Source: Paracidovorax avenae ATCC 19860 (GTDB taxonomy: Bacteria > Pseudomonadota > Gammaproteobacteria > Burkholderiales > Burkholderiaceae_C). From it: 64,000 nt of DNA. Both the position numbers and the translations under genes were made by a program. The stretch spans positions 310,001-374,000 of the forward strand of contig NC_015138.1 of assembly GCF_000176855.2 (NCBI RefSeq), written 5' to 3'. Below are positions 9,243 to 19,718 of the stretch, one piece after another. A model generated the notes under the pieces. It made no database searches. It saw nothing but the letters and a program-made list of their open reading frames with translations, and was not told the origin of the DNA. Within the stretch, counting starts at the first letter, position 1. Each line of letters opens with the position of its first letter.

Positions 9243-10229
9243 TCAGTTCAGCTTCAGCTGCTGCTTGGCCACCACGCCCTTGTAGAGCTCGTACTCGGCC
9301 CTGGTCTGCGCCGTGAATTCCTCCGGCGTGTTGCCGACCACGAGCGAGCCCGTGTCCTCGATGCGCTGGCGCACGGCCGGGTCTTCCAGGGTCTTCTTCA
9401 CGGCCTGCGAGATCTTGTCCACCACTTCGCGCGGCAGGTTCTTCGGCCCATGGATGCCGTAGAACGCCATCCGGTTCACGGGCTCGAAGCCGACTTCCTT
9501 GAAGGTGGGCACGTCGGGCATCGAGGGCAGGCGCTGGGGCGCCGCCACCGCGATAGCGATGAGCCGCTTTTCCTTGATGAACGGCAGCGCGGAGGGCAGG
9601 TTGTCGAAGATCATCGGCACCTGGCCGGCCACGGCGTCGTTGAGCGCCGGGCCCGCGCCCTTGTAGCCGATGTGCTCCAGGCCCAGGCCGGACAGCGACT
9701 TGAACAGCTCCATCTGCAGGTGGCCGATGCCGCCCGTGCCCGAGGTGGCGAAGGAGTACTTGCCCGGATGGGCCTTCACCTCGGCCATGAACGCCTTGAA
9801 ATCCTTGGCCGGGAAGCTCGGGTGTACGGCCAGCACGTTGGGCGTGGCGGCCATGTTGACGATCGACGTGAAGTCGGTCAGCGGGTTGTATTTCACGGCG
9901 GGATTGATGGCGGGGGCGGAGGCGACCGACGACACCGTCGCCACGCCGAGCGTGTAGCCGTCCGGCGCGGCGCGGGCGATTTCCGTCGCGCCGACCACGC
10001 CGCCCGCGCCGGCCTTGTTGTCCACCACCACCGGCTGGCCCAGCGTCGTGCCCAGCGATTGCGACACCACGCGCGCCACGATGTCGGTCGTGCCGCCGGG
10101 GGCGAACGGAACGATCAGGCGCACGGGCTTGGTCGGATAGTCCTGGGCCATGGCGGGGGCCGCGGCGCAGGCGGCGAGGGCCGTGGCGGCGAGCAGGGCG
10201 CGGCGCAGGGGGGATGGGGAATGCTTCAT
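9243..10229 (-). CDS. Bug-family tripartite tricarboxylate transporter substrate-binding protein
   Basis: This is a 328-residue periplasmic binding protein of the Bug/TctC family, which captures carboxylates and similar small acids. The signal peptide ends at AMA near residue 28. The family motifs VRLIVPFAPGGTTDIVAR (36-53) and PVVVDNKAGAGG are clear. No TctA/TctB membrane genes are adjacent, as is common for the expanded Bug set of Burkholderiales, so it either shares a distant transporter or serves as a sensor. It diverges from a DctB/DctD-like pair and has a sigma-54 promoter (10287-10302), so ligand-controlled expression is likely. Confidence 0.93.
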   Translation of the reverse strand: MKHSPSPLRRALLAATALAACAAAPAMAQDYPTKPVRLIVPFAPGGTTDIVARVVSQSLGTTLGQPVVVDNKAGAGGVVGATEIARAAPDGYTLGVATVSSVASAPAINPAVKYNPLTDFTSIVNMAATPNVLAVHPSFPAKDFKAFMAEVKAHPGKYSFATSGTGGIGHLQMELFKSLSGLGLEHIGYKGAGPALNDAVAGQVPMIFDNLPSALPFIKEKRLIAIAVAAPQRLPSMPDVPTFKEVGFEPVNRMAFYGIHGPKNLPREVVDKISQAVKKTLEDPAVRQRIEDTGSLVVGNTPEEFTAQTRAEYELYKGVVAKQQLKLN

Positions 10230-10286
10230 TTCGGATGTCTCCTGGGAGGTTGGATGTTGTGGGTCTGCCGGTTGCGGAATGTCTTT

Positions 10287-10302
10287 TGCAGCTTGCGTGC
10301 CA
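10287..10302 (-). promoter_or_regulatory. Sigma-54 promoter of the Bug gene
   Basis: On the minus strand the site reads TGGCACGCAAGCTGCA. The -24 GG and -12 GC are exactly 10 nt apart, and only one base departs from TGGCACG-N4-TTGCA. It lies 57 nt upstream of the Bug start codon. Confidence 0.75.
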
Positions 10303-10401
10303 TGCCGTGGCCGGCCGGTGCGGATGGGCCGCCAGGGCGCGCCCGTGCTGGGAATGGGCGTTGGTGGCGGCCTCGCCGGAGGCCGCCTGCGCAGGGGCTG
10401 C

Positions 10402-10418
10402 GTGGCGGTTTTCCGCAC
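10402..10418. promoter_or_regulatory. Activator half-palindrome (upstream site 1)
   Basis: GCGG-TTTT-CCGCAC shares its right half and spacer with the perfect palindrome at 10433-10450. The two centres are 31 bp apart, about three helical turns, as expected for a sigma-54 activator binding two sites on one DNA face. Confidence 0.55.
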
Positions 10419-10432
10419 GTGGCTCGCCGGGT

Positions 10433-10450
10433 TGTGCGGGTTTCCGCACA
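10433..10450. promoter_or_regulatory. Activator palindrome (upstream site 2)
   Basis: TGTGCGG-GTTT-CCGCACA is a perfect inverted repeat with 7-bp arms. It lies about 130-145 bp upstream of the sigma-54 promoter at 10287-10302, a normal enhancer distance, and close to the DctB-like start. The binder is presumed to be the DctD-like protein encoded at 12371. Confidence 0.6.
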
Positions 10451-10531
10451 CGGCGCCTTGTCAACGGGGGTAGCCCTGGGAAGCCGGCTGCTGCCACCCA
10501 CCACAATGCGGGCCCAACCGCTGTCCTCCGC

Positions 10532-12355
10532 TTGAAACCCGACCGTTCCCTCCTGATCCCCGGCCTCGCGGTGCTGGCCTGCGTGTGCGTCGGCGCGCTG
10601 GTGTACCGCGCCACGCTCGATGCACAGCTTTCGCGGCAGCGGCAGGCGGCGGCGCAGCGGCTCGATTTCGCGGCCCAGAGCCTGGAGTCCCTGCTGCACC
10701 GCAACGAGGCGCTGCCTGCCCTGCTGGCCCTGGACAGTGGCCTGGGGCGCGCGCTGGACCATTCCAACCTGGCTTCCCCGGGGGCCGCCAATGCCTTCCT
10801 GGGGCAGGCGGCCGGCCTGGCCGACGTGGAAGCGGCCTACCTGATGGATGCCGGCGGCCACACGGTGGCGTCCAGCAACTGGCGCCTGCCGAGCAGCTTC
10901 GTGGGGCAGAACTACCGGTTCCGCCCGTATTTCGAGGCGGCAATGCAGGGACAGACCGGGCGCTTCTACGGTGTGGGCGCGACCACCGGCAAGCCCGGCT
11001 ATTTCATCGCCGCGCCCCTGCCGGCCACCGCGCCCGCCCGGGGCGTCGTGGCCGTGAAGGTTTCGCTCGATGCCTTCGAAGCCTCGCTGGCCGCAGGCGG
11101 CGACACCGTCCTGCTGGCCGATCGCGACGGCGTCGTATTCGTGAGCACCGAGGCGCAGTGGCGCTACCGCACGCTCGCGCCCCTCGGGCCCCAGGTGCTG
11201 GCCCGGCTGCAGGATGCCCAGCAGTATGGCAGCCATGCCCTGAGGCCCATCGACCACGGCCTGGGTGCCTGGCCTGACGGCAGCGCACCGGTGCGCCTGC
11301 GGCGCGGCGGACTGGAGCGCGACTTCAGCGTGGCCGCACGCAGCGTCGGGCCCCTGGGCTGGCAGATGCTGCTGCTGGCGGACCAGTACCCGGTGCGCCA
11401 GGAAGCCCTGGTGGCGGGGCTGGCCGGCGGGCTGTGCGCCGCGCTGCTGCTGGGCATGCTCTTCTACCAGCGGCTGGACCAGCAGGGGCAGGCAGAGCGC
11501 CGTGCGAGCGCCGCCCGCCTGCAGGCCGCGCACGACATGCTCGCATCGCAGATCGCGCAGCGTACCGCCGACCTGACCGCTGCCAACACGGCGCTGCAGG
11601 AACGGGTGAGCGACCTGCAGCAGGCGGAGCAGATCCTGCGCGGCACGCGCGATGCGGCCGTGCAGGCGGGCAAGCTGGCGGTGCTCGGCCAGATGGCGGC
11701 CGGCATGAGCCATGAACTGAACCAGCCCCTGGCCGCGCTCCAGACGCTCTCGGACAACGCCATCGCGCTCGACCGCCAGGGCCGCCGCGAGGACGTGGCC
11801 GAGAACCTGCAGCTCATCGGCCAGCTCGCCGCCCGCATGGGCCGGATCGTTCGCCAGCTCAAGAGTTTCGTGCGCAAGGAAGCGCCCGTGCTGCAGCCCT
11901 GCCGCGTGCGCGATGCGCTGGACCATGCGCTGCTGCTGCTGGCGCAGCGCTGCACGGCGGTGCAGGCGCGCATCGACGTGCAGCCGTTCGACACCGGGCT
12001 GTGCGTGAGGGCGGACCCCACGCGGCTGGAGCAGGTGCTGGTGAACCTGCTGCGCAACGGCCTCGACGCGGTGCAGGACCGTCCGGTGCGCGAAGTGCGC
12101 TTCGCCCCGGCCGCCGAAGACGGATGGGTGCGCCTGCGCGTGTCCGATACGGGGGGCGGCATCGCGCCCGAGGCCCGCGGCAGGCTCTTCGAGCCGTTCT
12201 TCACGACCAAGGCGGGCGAGGGGCTCGGGCTGGGGCTCGCGGTTTCGCGCATCATCGTGGAAGGCATGGGCGGCACCCTCACCGTGGAAGACGTTCCCGA
12301 GGGTGGCGGCGCCGGGTTCACCGTCACCCTTCCGCTCGCCCGGCCCGACGCCTGA
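10532..12355 (+). CDS. DctB-like sensor histidine kinase
   Basis: This membrane kinase is of the C4-dicarboxylate sensor type. From a TTG start at 10532 it has 607 residues: TM1 at about 6-26, a double-Cache-like periplasmic sensor (about 30-285), TM2 (about 290-312), a short coiled coil, the H-box with His394 in GMSHELNQPLAAL, the N-box VNLLRNGLDAV, DTGGGIAPEARGRLFEPFF, and the G2 box GEGLGLGLAVSRI. The frame is open to 10214, but that part overlaps the Bug promoter and palindromes and reads as non-coding. No ATG suits, so TTG is inferred and has no strong ribosome site. The partner regulator starts 15 nt downstream. Confidence 0.87.
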   Translation: MKPDRSLLIPGLAVLACVCVGALVYRATLDAQLSRQRQAAAQRLDFAAQSLESLLHRNEALPALLALDSGLGRALDHSNLASPGAANAFLGQAAGLADVEAAYLMDAGGHTVASSNWRLPSSFVGQNYRFRPYFEAAMQGQTGRFYGVGATTGKPGYFIAAPLPATAPARGVVAVKVSLDAFEASLAAGGDTVLLADRDGVVFVSTEAQWRYRTLAPLGPQVLARLQDAQQYGSHALRPIDHGLGAWPDGSAPVRLRRGGLERDFSVAARSVGPLGWQMLLLADQYPVRQEALVAGLAGGLCAALLLGMLFYQRLDQQGQAERRASAARLQAAHDMLASQIAQRTADLTAANTALQERVSDLQQAEQILRGTRDAAVQAGKLAVLGQMAAGMSHELNQPLAALQTLSDNAIALDRQGRREDVAENLQLIGQLAARMGRIVRQLKSFVRKEAPVLQPCRVRDALDHALLLLAQRCTAVQARIDVQPFDTGLCVRADPTRLEQVLVNLLRNGLDAVQDRPVREVRFAPAAEDGWVRLRVSDTGGGIAPEARGRLFEPFFTTKAGEGLGLGLAVSRIIVEGMGGTLTVEDVPEGGGAGFTVTLPLARPDA

Positions 12356-12370
12356 ATCCCTTCCGTTCCA

Positions 12371-13774
<1,404 letters not shown>

Positions 13775-13803
13775 GCCGCAGCGGCCATGGCCGGGGCTGC
13801 CGG

Positions 13804-15357
13804 TCACGCTGCCTGGCGCAGCACGCGCCGGTACTGCACCGCCTCGGCCACGTGCGCGGGCCCGACGGATGCCTCGCCCGCCAGGTCGGCGATGGTGCGG
13901 GCCACCTTGAGCGTGCGGTGGGTGCTGCGCGCCGACCACCCCAGCCGGGCGGCGGCCGATTGCAGGAACCGGGCGGCATCGTCCTGCAGGCTGGCCTGCA
14001 CATCGATCTCGCGCCCCTGCAGGGCCTGGTTGGGCTTGCCCTGCCGGGCCAGGGCGCGCCCGCGCGCGGCGGCGACGCGCTCGCGCACGCTGGCCGATGG
14101 TTCGCCGGGCGCGGCGGCCAGCAGCTGGTCAGGGGGAAGGGCGGGCACCTCCACATGCAGGTCGATGCGGTCCAGCAGCGGGCCGCTCAGCTTGCCCTGG
14201 TAGCGGTCGATCTGGTCGGGCGTGCAGCGGCAGGCGCGCTGGCCGGAGCCCAGGTAGCCGCAGGGGCAGGGGTTCATCGCCGCGACGAGCTGGAAGCGCG
14301 CCGGGAAATCCGCACGGCGTGCGGCCCGTGCGATCGTGATGCGGCCCGTCTCCAGCGGCTCGCGCAGCGCTTCCAGGGCGCTGCGGGCGTATTCGGGGAA
14401 TTCGTCCAGGAAGAGCACTCCGTGGTGGGCGATCGATATCTCTCCGGGGCGCGGTGGTGAACCGCCTCCCACCAGGGCCACTGCACTGCAGGAGTGGTGT
14501 GGCGCAGCCGTCGGCCGGGCTCCCCATGCGGTCGGCGTGAAGCGCCCGGCCAGGCTGGCCACCGCGGCGCTTTCCAGCGCCTCGTCCACCGACATCGCCG
14601 GCAGCAGGCCCGCGAACCGGTGTGCCAGCATCGACTTGCCCGAACCCGGCGGGCCCACCATGAGCAGGCCATGGCCGCCTGCGGCGGCGATCTCCAGCGC
14701 GCGCCGGGCGGCGGCCTGGCCCTTCACGTCGGCAAGGTCGTCGGCGGGCGCCGCGGCCATCGGCGGCATGCCCTCCACCCGGCACCAGCCGTCTTCGGTG
14801 GCGCTTTCGGTGCCGGGGCCGGCGCTGGCCGCGGCCTGGGGCGGAAGGAACCGCGCCACCACGTCCAGCAGGTGCCGGGCCCGGTATACCTCGGTGCCGG
14901 GCACCAGGGCCGCCTCTTCGGCGCTGCCGGGCGGCAGCACCATGCGGGCGCGGCCGCCGGCGGACCGCAGGGCGAGGCTGGTGGCGAGCGCGCCCCGCAC
15001 CGGGCGGAGTTCGCCGGACAGCGACAGCTCGCCCGCGAACTCATGGCCGGCCAGCAGCGTGCCGTCGATCTGGCCGCTGGCGGCCAGGATGCCCAGGGCG
15101 ATCGGCAGGTCGAAGCGGCCGGAGTCCTTGGGCAGGTCGGCCGGGGCCAGGTTGACGGTGATCTTCTTGTTGTGGGGGAATTCCAGCCCCGCGTTCTGCA
15201 GTGCCGAGCGCACGCGCTCGCGCGCCTCCTTCACTTCCACGTCCGCGAGGCCCACGAGCGTGAAGCTGGGCAGGCCGTTGGCCAGATGCACTTCCACCGT
15301 AACGGCCGCGGCCTGCAGGCCCAGCAGCGCGCGGCTCTGCACCAAGGCAAGACTCAT
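13804..15357 (-). CDS. comM: YifB/ComM-family Mg-chelatase-like AAA+ ATPase
   Basis: The 517-residue protein has the ComM architecture: an N-terminal Lon-like ChlI domain (SLALVQSRALLGLQA... VNLAPADLPK), a central AAA+ core with Walker A GPPGSGKS and Walker B VLFLDEFPE, and a C-terminal Mg_chelatase_C domain. ComM is a helicase that extends branch migration during natural transformation. ATG 15357 has an AGGGGAAAAG ribosome site; the frame is open to 15579, but that stretch holds the nitrogen promoter of the divergent operon and is not coding. Confidence 0.92.
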   Translation of the reverse strand: MSLALVQSRALLGLQAAAVTVEVHLANGLPSFTLVGLADVEVKEARERVRSALQNAGLEFPHNKKITVNLAPADLPKDSGRFDLPIALGILAASGQIDGTLLAGHEFAGELSLSGELRPVRGALATSLALRSAGGRARMVLPPGSAEEAALVPGTEVYRARHLLDVVARFLPPQAAASAGPGTESATEDGWCRVEGMPPMAAAPADDLADVKGQAAARRALEIAAAGGHGLLMVGPPGSGKSMLAHRFAGLLPAMSVDEALESAAVASLAGRFTPTAWGARPTAAPHHSCSAVALVGGGSPPRPGEISIAHHGVLFLDEFPEYARSALEALREPLETGRITIARAARRADFPARFQLVAAMNPCPCGYLGSGQRACRCTPDQIDRYQGKLSGPLLDRIDLHVEVPALPPDQLLAAAPGEPSASVRERVAAARGRALARQGKPNQALQGREIDVQASLQDDAARFLQSAAARLGWSARSTHRTLKVARTIADLAGEASVGPAHVAEAVQYRRVLRQAA

Positions 15358-15419
15358 GAACTTTTCCCCTCCCCACTTGGGTGCGCTGCCGGGTGCCGGC
15401 GCGTCGGGGGCGCATGGTA

Positions 15420-15436
15420 CGCACCATTCGGGTGCG
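15420..15436. promoter_or_regulatory. NtrC-type enhancer box 1
   Basis: CGCACC-ATTCG-GGTGCG is a perfect inverted repeat matching the NtrC core GCACC-N5-GGTGC. It is centred at 15428, about 120 bp upstream of the -12 element of the sigma-54 promoter. Confidence 0.7.
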
Positions 15437-15490
15437 CCATGCTGCAAAACCGTCAGGGTTGTAACCATCCACGACGCAGGGGGACGCCTG

Positions 15491-15511
15491 GGCGCACCCA
15501 TTCGGAGCGCC
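15491..15511. promoter_or_regulatory. NtrC-type enhancer box 2
   Basis: GGCGCACC-CATTC-GGAGCGCC matches the NtrC core in all but one base and is otherwise symmetric. Its centre (15501) is 73 bp from box 1, close to seven helical turns. Confidence 0.6.
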
Positions 15512-15534
15512 TGGAGCGCTACGGCGGGGGGACA

Positions 15535-15550
15535 TGGCACGGTCCATGCT
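15535..15550 (+). promoter_or_regulatory. Sigma-54 promoter of porin-glnK-amtB
   Basis: TGGCACGGTCCATGCT has -24 GG and -12 GC exactly 10 nt apart and one departure from TGGCACG-N4-TTGCT. It lies 52 nt upstream of the porin ATG. With the two NtrC-like boxes it forms a standard nitrogen-limitation promoter. Confidence 0.78.
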
Positions 15551-15602
15551 TTGCGTCTGTCGAACACGCAATCCACCACTGGCTTTTTCCGAAGGAGCCC
15601 CC

Positions 15603-16719
<1,117 letters not shown>

Positions 16720-16771
16720 CGGCGGCCCGAGCGCACAGCCAACGGATCAACGCATTCCGAGAGACACAACC

Positions 16772-18208
16772 ATGAAAAAACTGCTTGCTTCCTTCCTGCT
16801 GGGAATGGGCCTGCTGGCTGCCGGCTCCGCCGCGCTGGCACAGGCCCCTGCCGCCTCCGAGCCGGCCGCCGTCACCGCATCGGCTCCCGATGCCGCCCCC
16901 GCGCCGGCCGCTGCTGCAGCACCCGCTGCCGCGCCGGCTGCCGCCGCGGCCTCCGAAGCCGCTCCCGCGGCCCCTGCTCCGAAGCTCGACTCCGGCGACA
17001 CCGCCTGGATGCTGACCTCCACGCTGCTGGTGATCCTCATGACCATTCCGGGCCTGGCCCTGTTCTACGGCGGCCTCGCCCGCTCCAAGAACATGCTGTC
17101 GGTCCTGGTGCAGGTGTTCGTGATCTTCTCGCTGATCTCCGTGCTCTGGGCCATCTACGGCTACAGCCTGGCGTTCGGCGGCGAAGGCACGTTCTTCGGC
17201 ACGTTCGACAAGATCTTCCTGAAGGGCATCGCGCCGGACACCCTCTCGGCCATGCTGCCAACGATCCCCGAGTACGTGTTCGTGTCGTTCCAGGCCACCT
17301 TTGCCGCGATCACCGTCGCGCTGATCGTGGGCTCGTTCGCCGAGCGCATCAAATTCTCTGCCGTGCTGATCTTCTCGGTGCTGTGGTTCACGTTCAGCTA
17401 CATCCCGATGGCCCACATGGTGTGGGGCGGCGGCCTGCTGGGCAAGGACGGCGCGCTGGACTTCGCCGGCGGCACCGTGGTGCACATCAACGCCGGTATC
17501 GCGGGCCTGGTGGGCGCCTACATGGTGGGCAAGCGCATCGGCTTCGGCAAGGAGGCGCTCACGCCCCACAGCCTGACGCTGACCATGGTGGGCGCATCTC
17601 TGCTGTGGGTGGGCTGGTTCGGCTTCAACGCCGGCTCCGCCGGTGCCGCCAACGGCGCTGCGGGCCTGGCCTTCGTGAACACCGTGCTCGCCACGGGCGC
17701 CGCCACCCTGAGCTGGCTGGCCGGTGAATCCCTGCACAAGGGCAAGGCTTCCATGCTGGGCGCCGCTTCGGGCGCCGTGGCCGGCCTCGTGGCCGTCACG
17801 CCGGCCGCCGGTTTCGTGGGCCCGATGGGCGCCATCGTGCTCGGCCTGATCGCCGGCGTGGTCTGCCTCTGGGGCGTGGGTGGCCTCAAGAAGATGCTGG
17901 GTGCCGACGACGCGTTCGACGTGTTCGGCGTGCACGGCGTGGGGGGCATCCTGGGCGCCATCCTGACGGGCGTGTTCGCTTCCCAGGGCCTGGGCGGCAC
18001 GGGTGGCCTGACGCCCGACACGTTCTCGATGGGCGGGCAGGTGTGGATCCAGGTCAAGAGCGTGGTGATCACGCTGGTCTGGTCCGGCGTGGTGGCCTTC
18101 ATCTCCTACAAGATCGCCGACCTGCTGGTGGGGCTGCGCGTCAGCGAGGAAGCCGAGCGCGAGGGCCTGGACATCACCTCGCATGGCGAAACTGCCTACA
18201 ACCGCTGA
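16772..18208 (+). CDS. amtB: Ammonium transporter AmtB
   Basis: The 478-residue protein has a cleavable signal (MKKLLASFLLGMGLLAAG...ALA, residues 1-23), an Ala/Pro linker of about 45 residues, and then the 11-helix Amt fold starting near DSGDTAWML. Conserved pore features are visible: FYGGLARSKNMLSVL, HINAGIAGLVGAY with the first pore His region, and VFGVHGVGGILGAI with the second. The long Ala/Pro spacer is a known habit of beta-proteobacterial AmtB. It conducts NH3/NH4+ and is gated by GlnK, encoded just upstream. A structured repeat begins 8 nt after the stop. Confidence 0.95.
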   Translation: MKKLLASFLLGMGLLAAGSAALAQAPAASEPAAVTASAPDAAPAPAAAAAPAAAPAAAAASEAAPAAPAPKLDSGDTAWMLTSTLLVILMTIPGLALFYGGLARSKNMLSVLVQVFVIFSLISVLWAIYGYSLAFGGEGTFFGTFDKIFLKGIAPDTLSAMLPTIPEYVFVSFQATFAAITVALIVGSFAERIKFSAVLIFSVLWFTFSYIPMAHMVWGGGLLGKDGALDFAGGTVVHINAGIAGLVGAYMVGKRIGFGKEALTPHSLTLTMVGASLLWVGWFGFNAGSAGAANGAAGLAFVNTVLATGAATLSWLAGESLHKGKASMLGAASGAVAGLVAVTPAAGFVGPMGAIVLGLIAGVVCLWGVGGLKKMLGADDAFDVFGVHGVGGILGAILTGVFASQGLGGTGGLTPDTFSMGGQVWIQVKSVVITLVWSGVVAFISYKIADLLVGLRVSEEAEREGLDITSHGETAYNR

Positions 18209-18216
18209 GATTCGGT

Positions 18217-18426
18217 ACACCCCCTGAGCGGCTTTCGCCGCTCCGTGCTGCCGCCGGAGGCAACTGCCCTTCGTGCACGTCCAAGCCTGCGCAGGCAGGC
18301 TTGGAGCCGCGGCACTCAGCCCCCGCTCTCGCCGCGTGAGCGCGGCGGGCAGGGGGACGACGCCGGTGGCCTGGCAAAGCCAGTTCCACGGCGTCCGCTG
18401 GCGGGGCCTGCTCCGCGGCCACCGGA
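18217..18426 (+). repeat. Structured 210-bp repeat, copy A (3' of amtB)
   Basis: This element is about 85-90% identical by eye to copy B at 46374-46584, which lies in inverse orientation. It starts exactly 8 nt after the amtB stop. It holds a chain of hairpins: GAGCGGC/GCCGCTC; CCAAGCCTGC/GCAGGCTTGG; CGCCGCG/CGCGGCG; and a long stem GACGCC-GTGG-CTGGC/GCCAG-CCAC-GGCGTC at 18359-18395. Differences between the copies often keep the pairing. It has no coding character. It fills most of the 503-bp gap 18209-18711. Confidence 0.8.
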
Positions 18427-18584
18427 TCGGTCAGGCCGTGCGGAGGAGGAATCAGGGTTTGTGCGCCGTTCCTTTGGATGCTGAAAAAGGGTACGGTGCC
18501 AGGTATCTGGACCGGGGCGGCGACTGGTGGCGTCACCCGGGCCGGACGACAACGAACGATCGAGTTGCTCCTTTTGGACATTCG
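18427..18584. other. Non-coding gap downstream of the repeat
   Basis: I see no gene here. The stretch lies between repeat copy A and the terminator at 18585. It is a mixed-composition spacer with a run of purines near 18481-18490 and no convincing promoter. Confidence 0.5.
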
Positions 18585-18611
18585 GCCCGCCCGCAAGGCG
18601 GGCTTTTTTTT
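18585..18611 (+). terminator. Rho-independent terminator
   Basis: A perfect 7-bp stem GCCCGCC/GGCGGGC with loop CGCAA is followed by eight T residues. It is the strongest intrinsic terminator in the window. It lies 377 nt after amtB, so the amtB transcript probably carries repeat copy A in its 3' untranslated region. Confidence 0.85.
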
Positions 18612-18711
18612 GGCCGTGCGGCGCCATGGCCGAATAATCGGTGCCGGGGCCCGGTAAGGCGGCTGCGGCGGTCGCGCCGCCGAAGGGCTCCCTGACGAAA
18701 GAGGACACCGC

Positions 18712-19695
18712 ATGCACCTGGACATGGACTGGCGCACGGGCAGCCTGGAGCCCGACGCGCTCGGCGAGTCGCCGTTCTGGCATCCGCTGGAAACCCGCCT
18801 CTACTGGGTCGATATCGCCGGCTGCGCGCTGGCCCGCTGGGAGCCCGACACCGGCCGCATCGACCGGTGGGCCATGCCCAGCGAGCCGGGTTGCATCGCC
18901 CCCGCGCGCACCGCGGGGGTGGCCAGCGGCCTGGTGATCGCGCTGCGCGACGGCATCTACCGGGCGCGCGAATGGGGTGGCGCCCTGGTACCGGTGGCCA
19001 CGCTGCCCTACGACCCGGCGACGCAACGCGCCAACGACGGCAAATGCGACGCCCTGGGCCGTTTCTGGGTGGGAACGCTGCACGAGCCGCCGGCCGGGCA
19101 GCCGCGGGAGGCAGTGGGCGCGCTCTACTGCATCGACGGCCGCGGCAGCGCCAGCGCGCCCGTGGTGCGCCGCATGCTGGATGGGGTGATGACCGCCAAC
19201 GGCCTGGCCTGGTCGCCGGATGGCCGCCGGCTCTACTGGGCCGATACCCCGGCCCACACGGTCAGCGCCTGGGAGTGCGACGCGCACGGCGAACCCCAGG
19301 GCAGCCCGCGCGTGTTCCATTCGTTCCCGCCCAAGCCGGCGCAGTGGCGCCCCGGCGATCCCGGCTACGCCGGCCGGCCCGACGGGGCCGTGGTGGATGC
19401 CGAGGGCCACTACTGGACGGCCATGTACGAAGGCGGCCGGCTGCTGCGGCTGGCCCCCTCCGGCGAGATCGTGGCCGAGGTGCCGGTGCCCGTCGTGTGC
19501 CCCACCATGCCCTGCCTGGGCGGGGTGGGTGGCCGCGAGCTGTTCGCCACCTCGGCCCGCAAGGGGCGCCCCGAGGAGGAAGTCACCCGGCTGCCATGGA
19601 CGGGCTTCCTGCTGCGCGCCGGCCGGCCGGCGCCGGCGCCGGGCCAGCCGGTGGCATGGTACGAGGAGGCGGCGCTGCCGGTGGGGATGGATTGA
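18712..19695 (+). CDS. SMP-30/gluconolactonase family protein
   Basis: The 327-residue protein is a six-bladed beta-propeller lactonase of the SMP-30/Gnl/LRE family. Visible landmarks are the metal-ligand Glu in LGESPFWHP (near 20), RANDGKCDALGRFWVGTL with the Asn/Asp ligands, GVMTANGLAWSPDGRRLYWADT, and PDGAVVDAEGHYWTAMYEGG. Family members hydrolyse sugar lactones in aldose oxidation pathways; the sugar is unknown. It stands alone after a strong terminator, with no sugar dehydrogenase beside it. Confidence 0.9.
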   Translation: MHLDMDWRTGSLEPDALGESPFWHPLETRLYWVDIAGCALARWEPDTGRIDRWAMPSEPGCIAPARTAGVASGLVIALRDGIYRAREWGGALVPVATLPYDPATQRANDGKCDALGRFWVGTLHEPPAGQPREAVGALYCIDGRGSASAPVVRRMLDGVMTANGLAWSPDGRRLYWADTPAHTVSAWECDAHGEPQGSPRVFHSFPPKPAQWRPGDPGYAGRPDGAVVDAEGHYWTAMYEGGRLLRLAPSGEIVAEVPVPVVCPTMPCLGGVGGRELFATSARKGRPEEEVTRLPWTGFLLRAGRPAPAPGQPVAWYEEAALPVGMD

Positions 19696-19718
19696 CCGGC
19701 GCCCGGGCGAGCGTGGCC

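Noticed and set aside
10214..10531. Upstream ATG for the DctB-like kinase
   Set aside because: It would translate the sigma-54 promoter and both palindromes of the divergent Bug gene; no protein-like character.
7087..10791. 1234-codon open frame on the minus strand
   Set aside because: It runs through the chemoreceptor and Bug genes in another frame and reads as Arg/Pro/Gly-rich shadow sequence typical of high-GC DNA.
18273..18695. Open frame inside repeat copy A (MHVQACAGRLGAAALSPRSRR)
   Set aside because: The same peptide start appears in copy B, but the frames diverge after the hairpins and stem-preserving changes ignore codon position, so RNA structure explains it better than coding.
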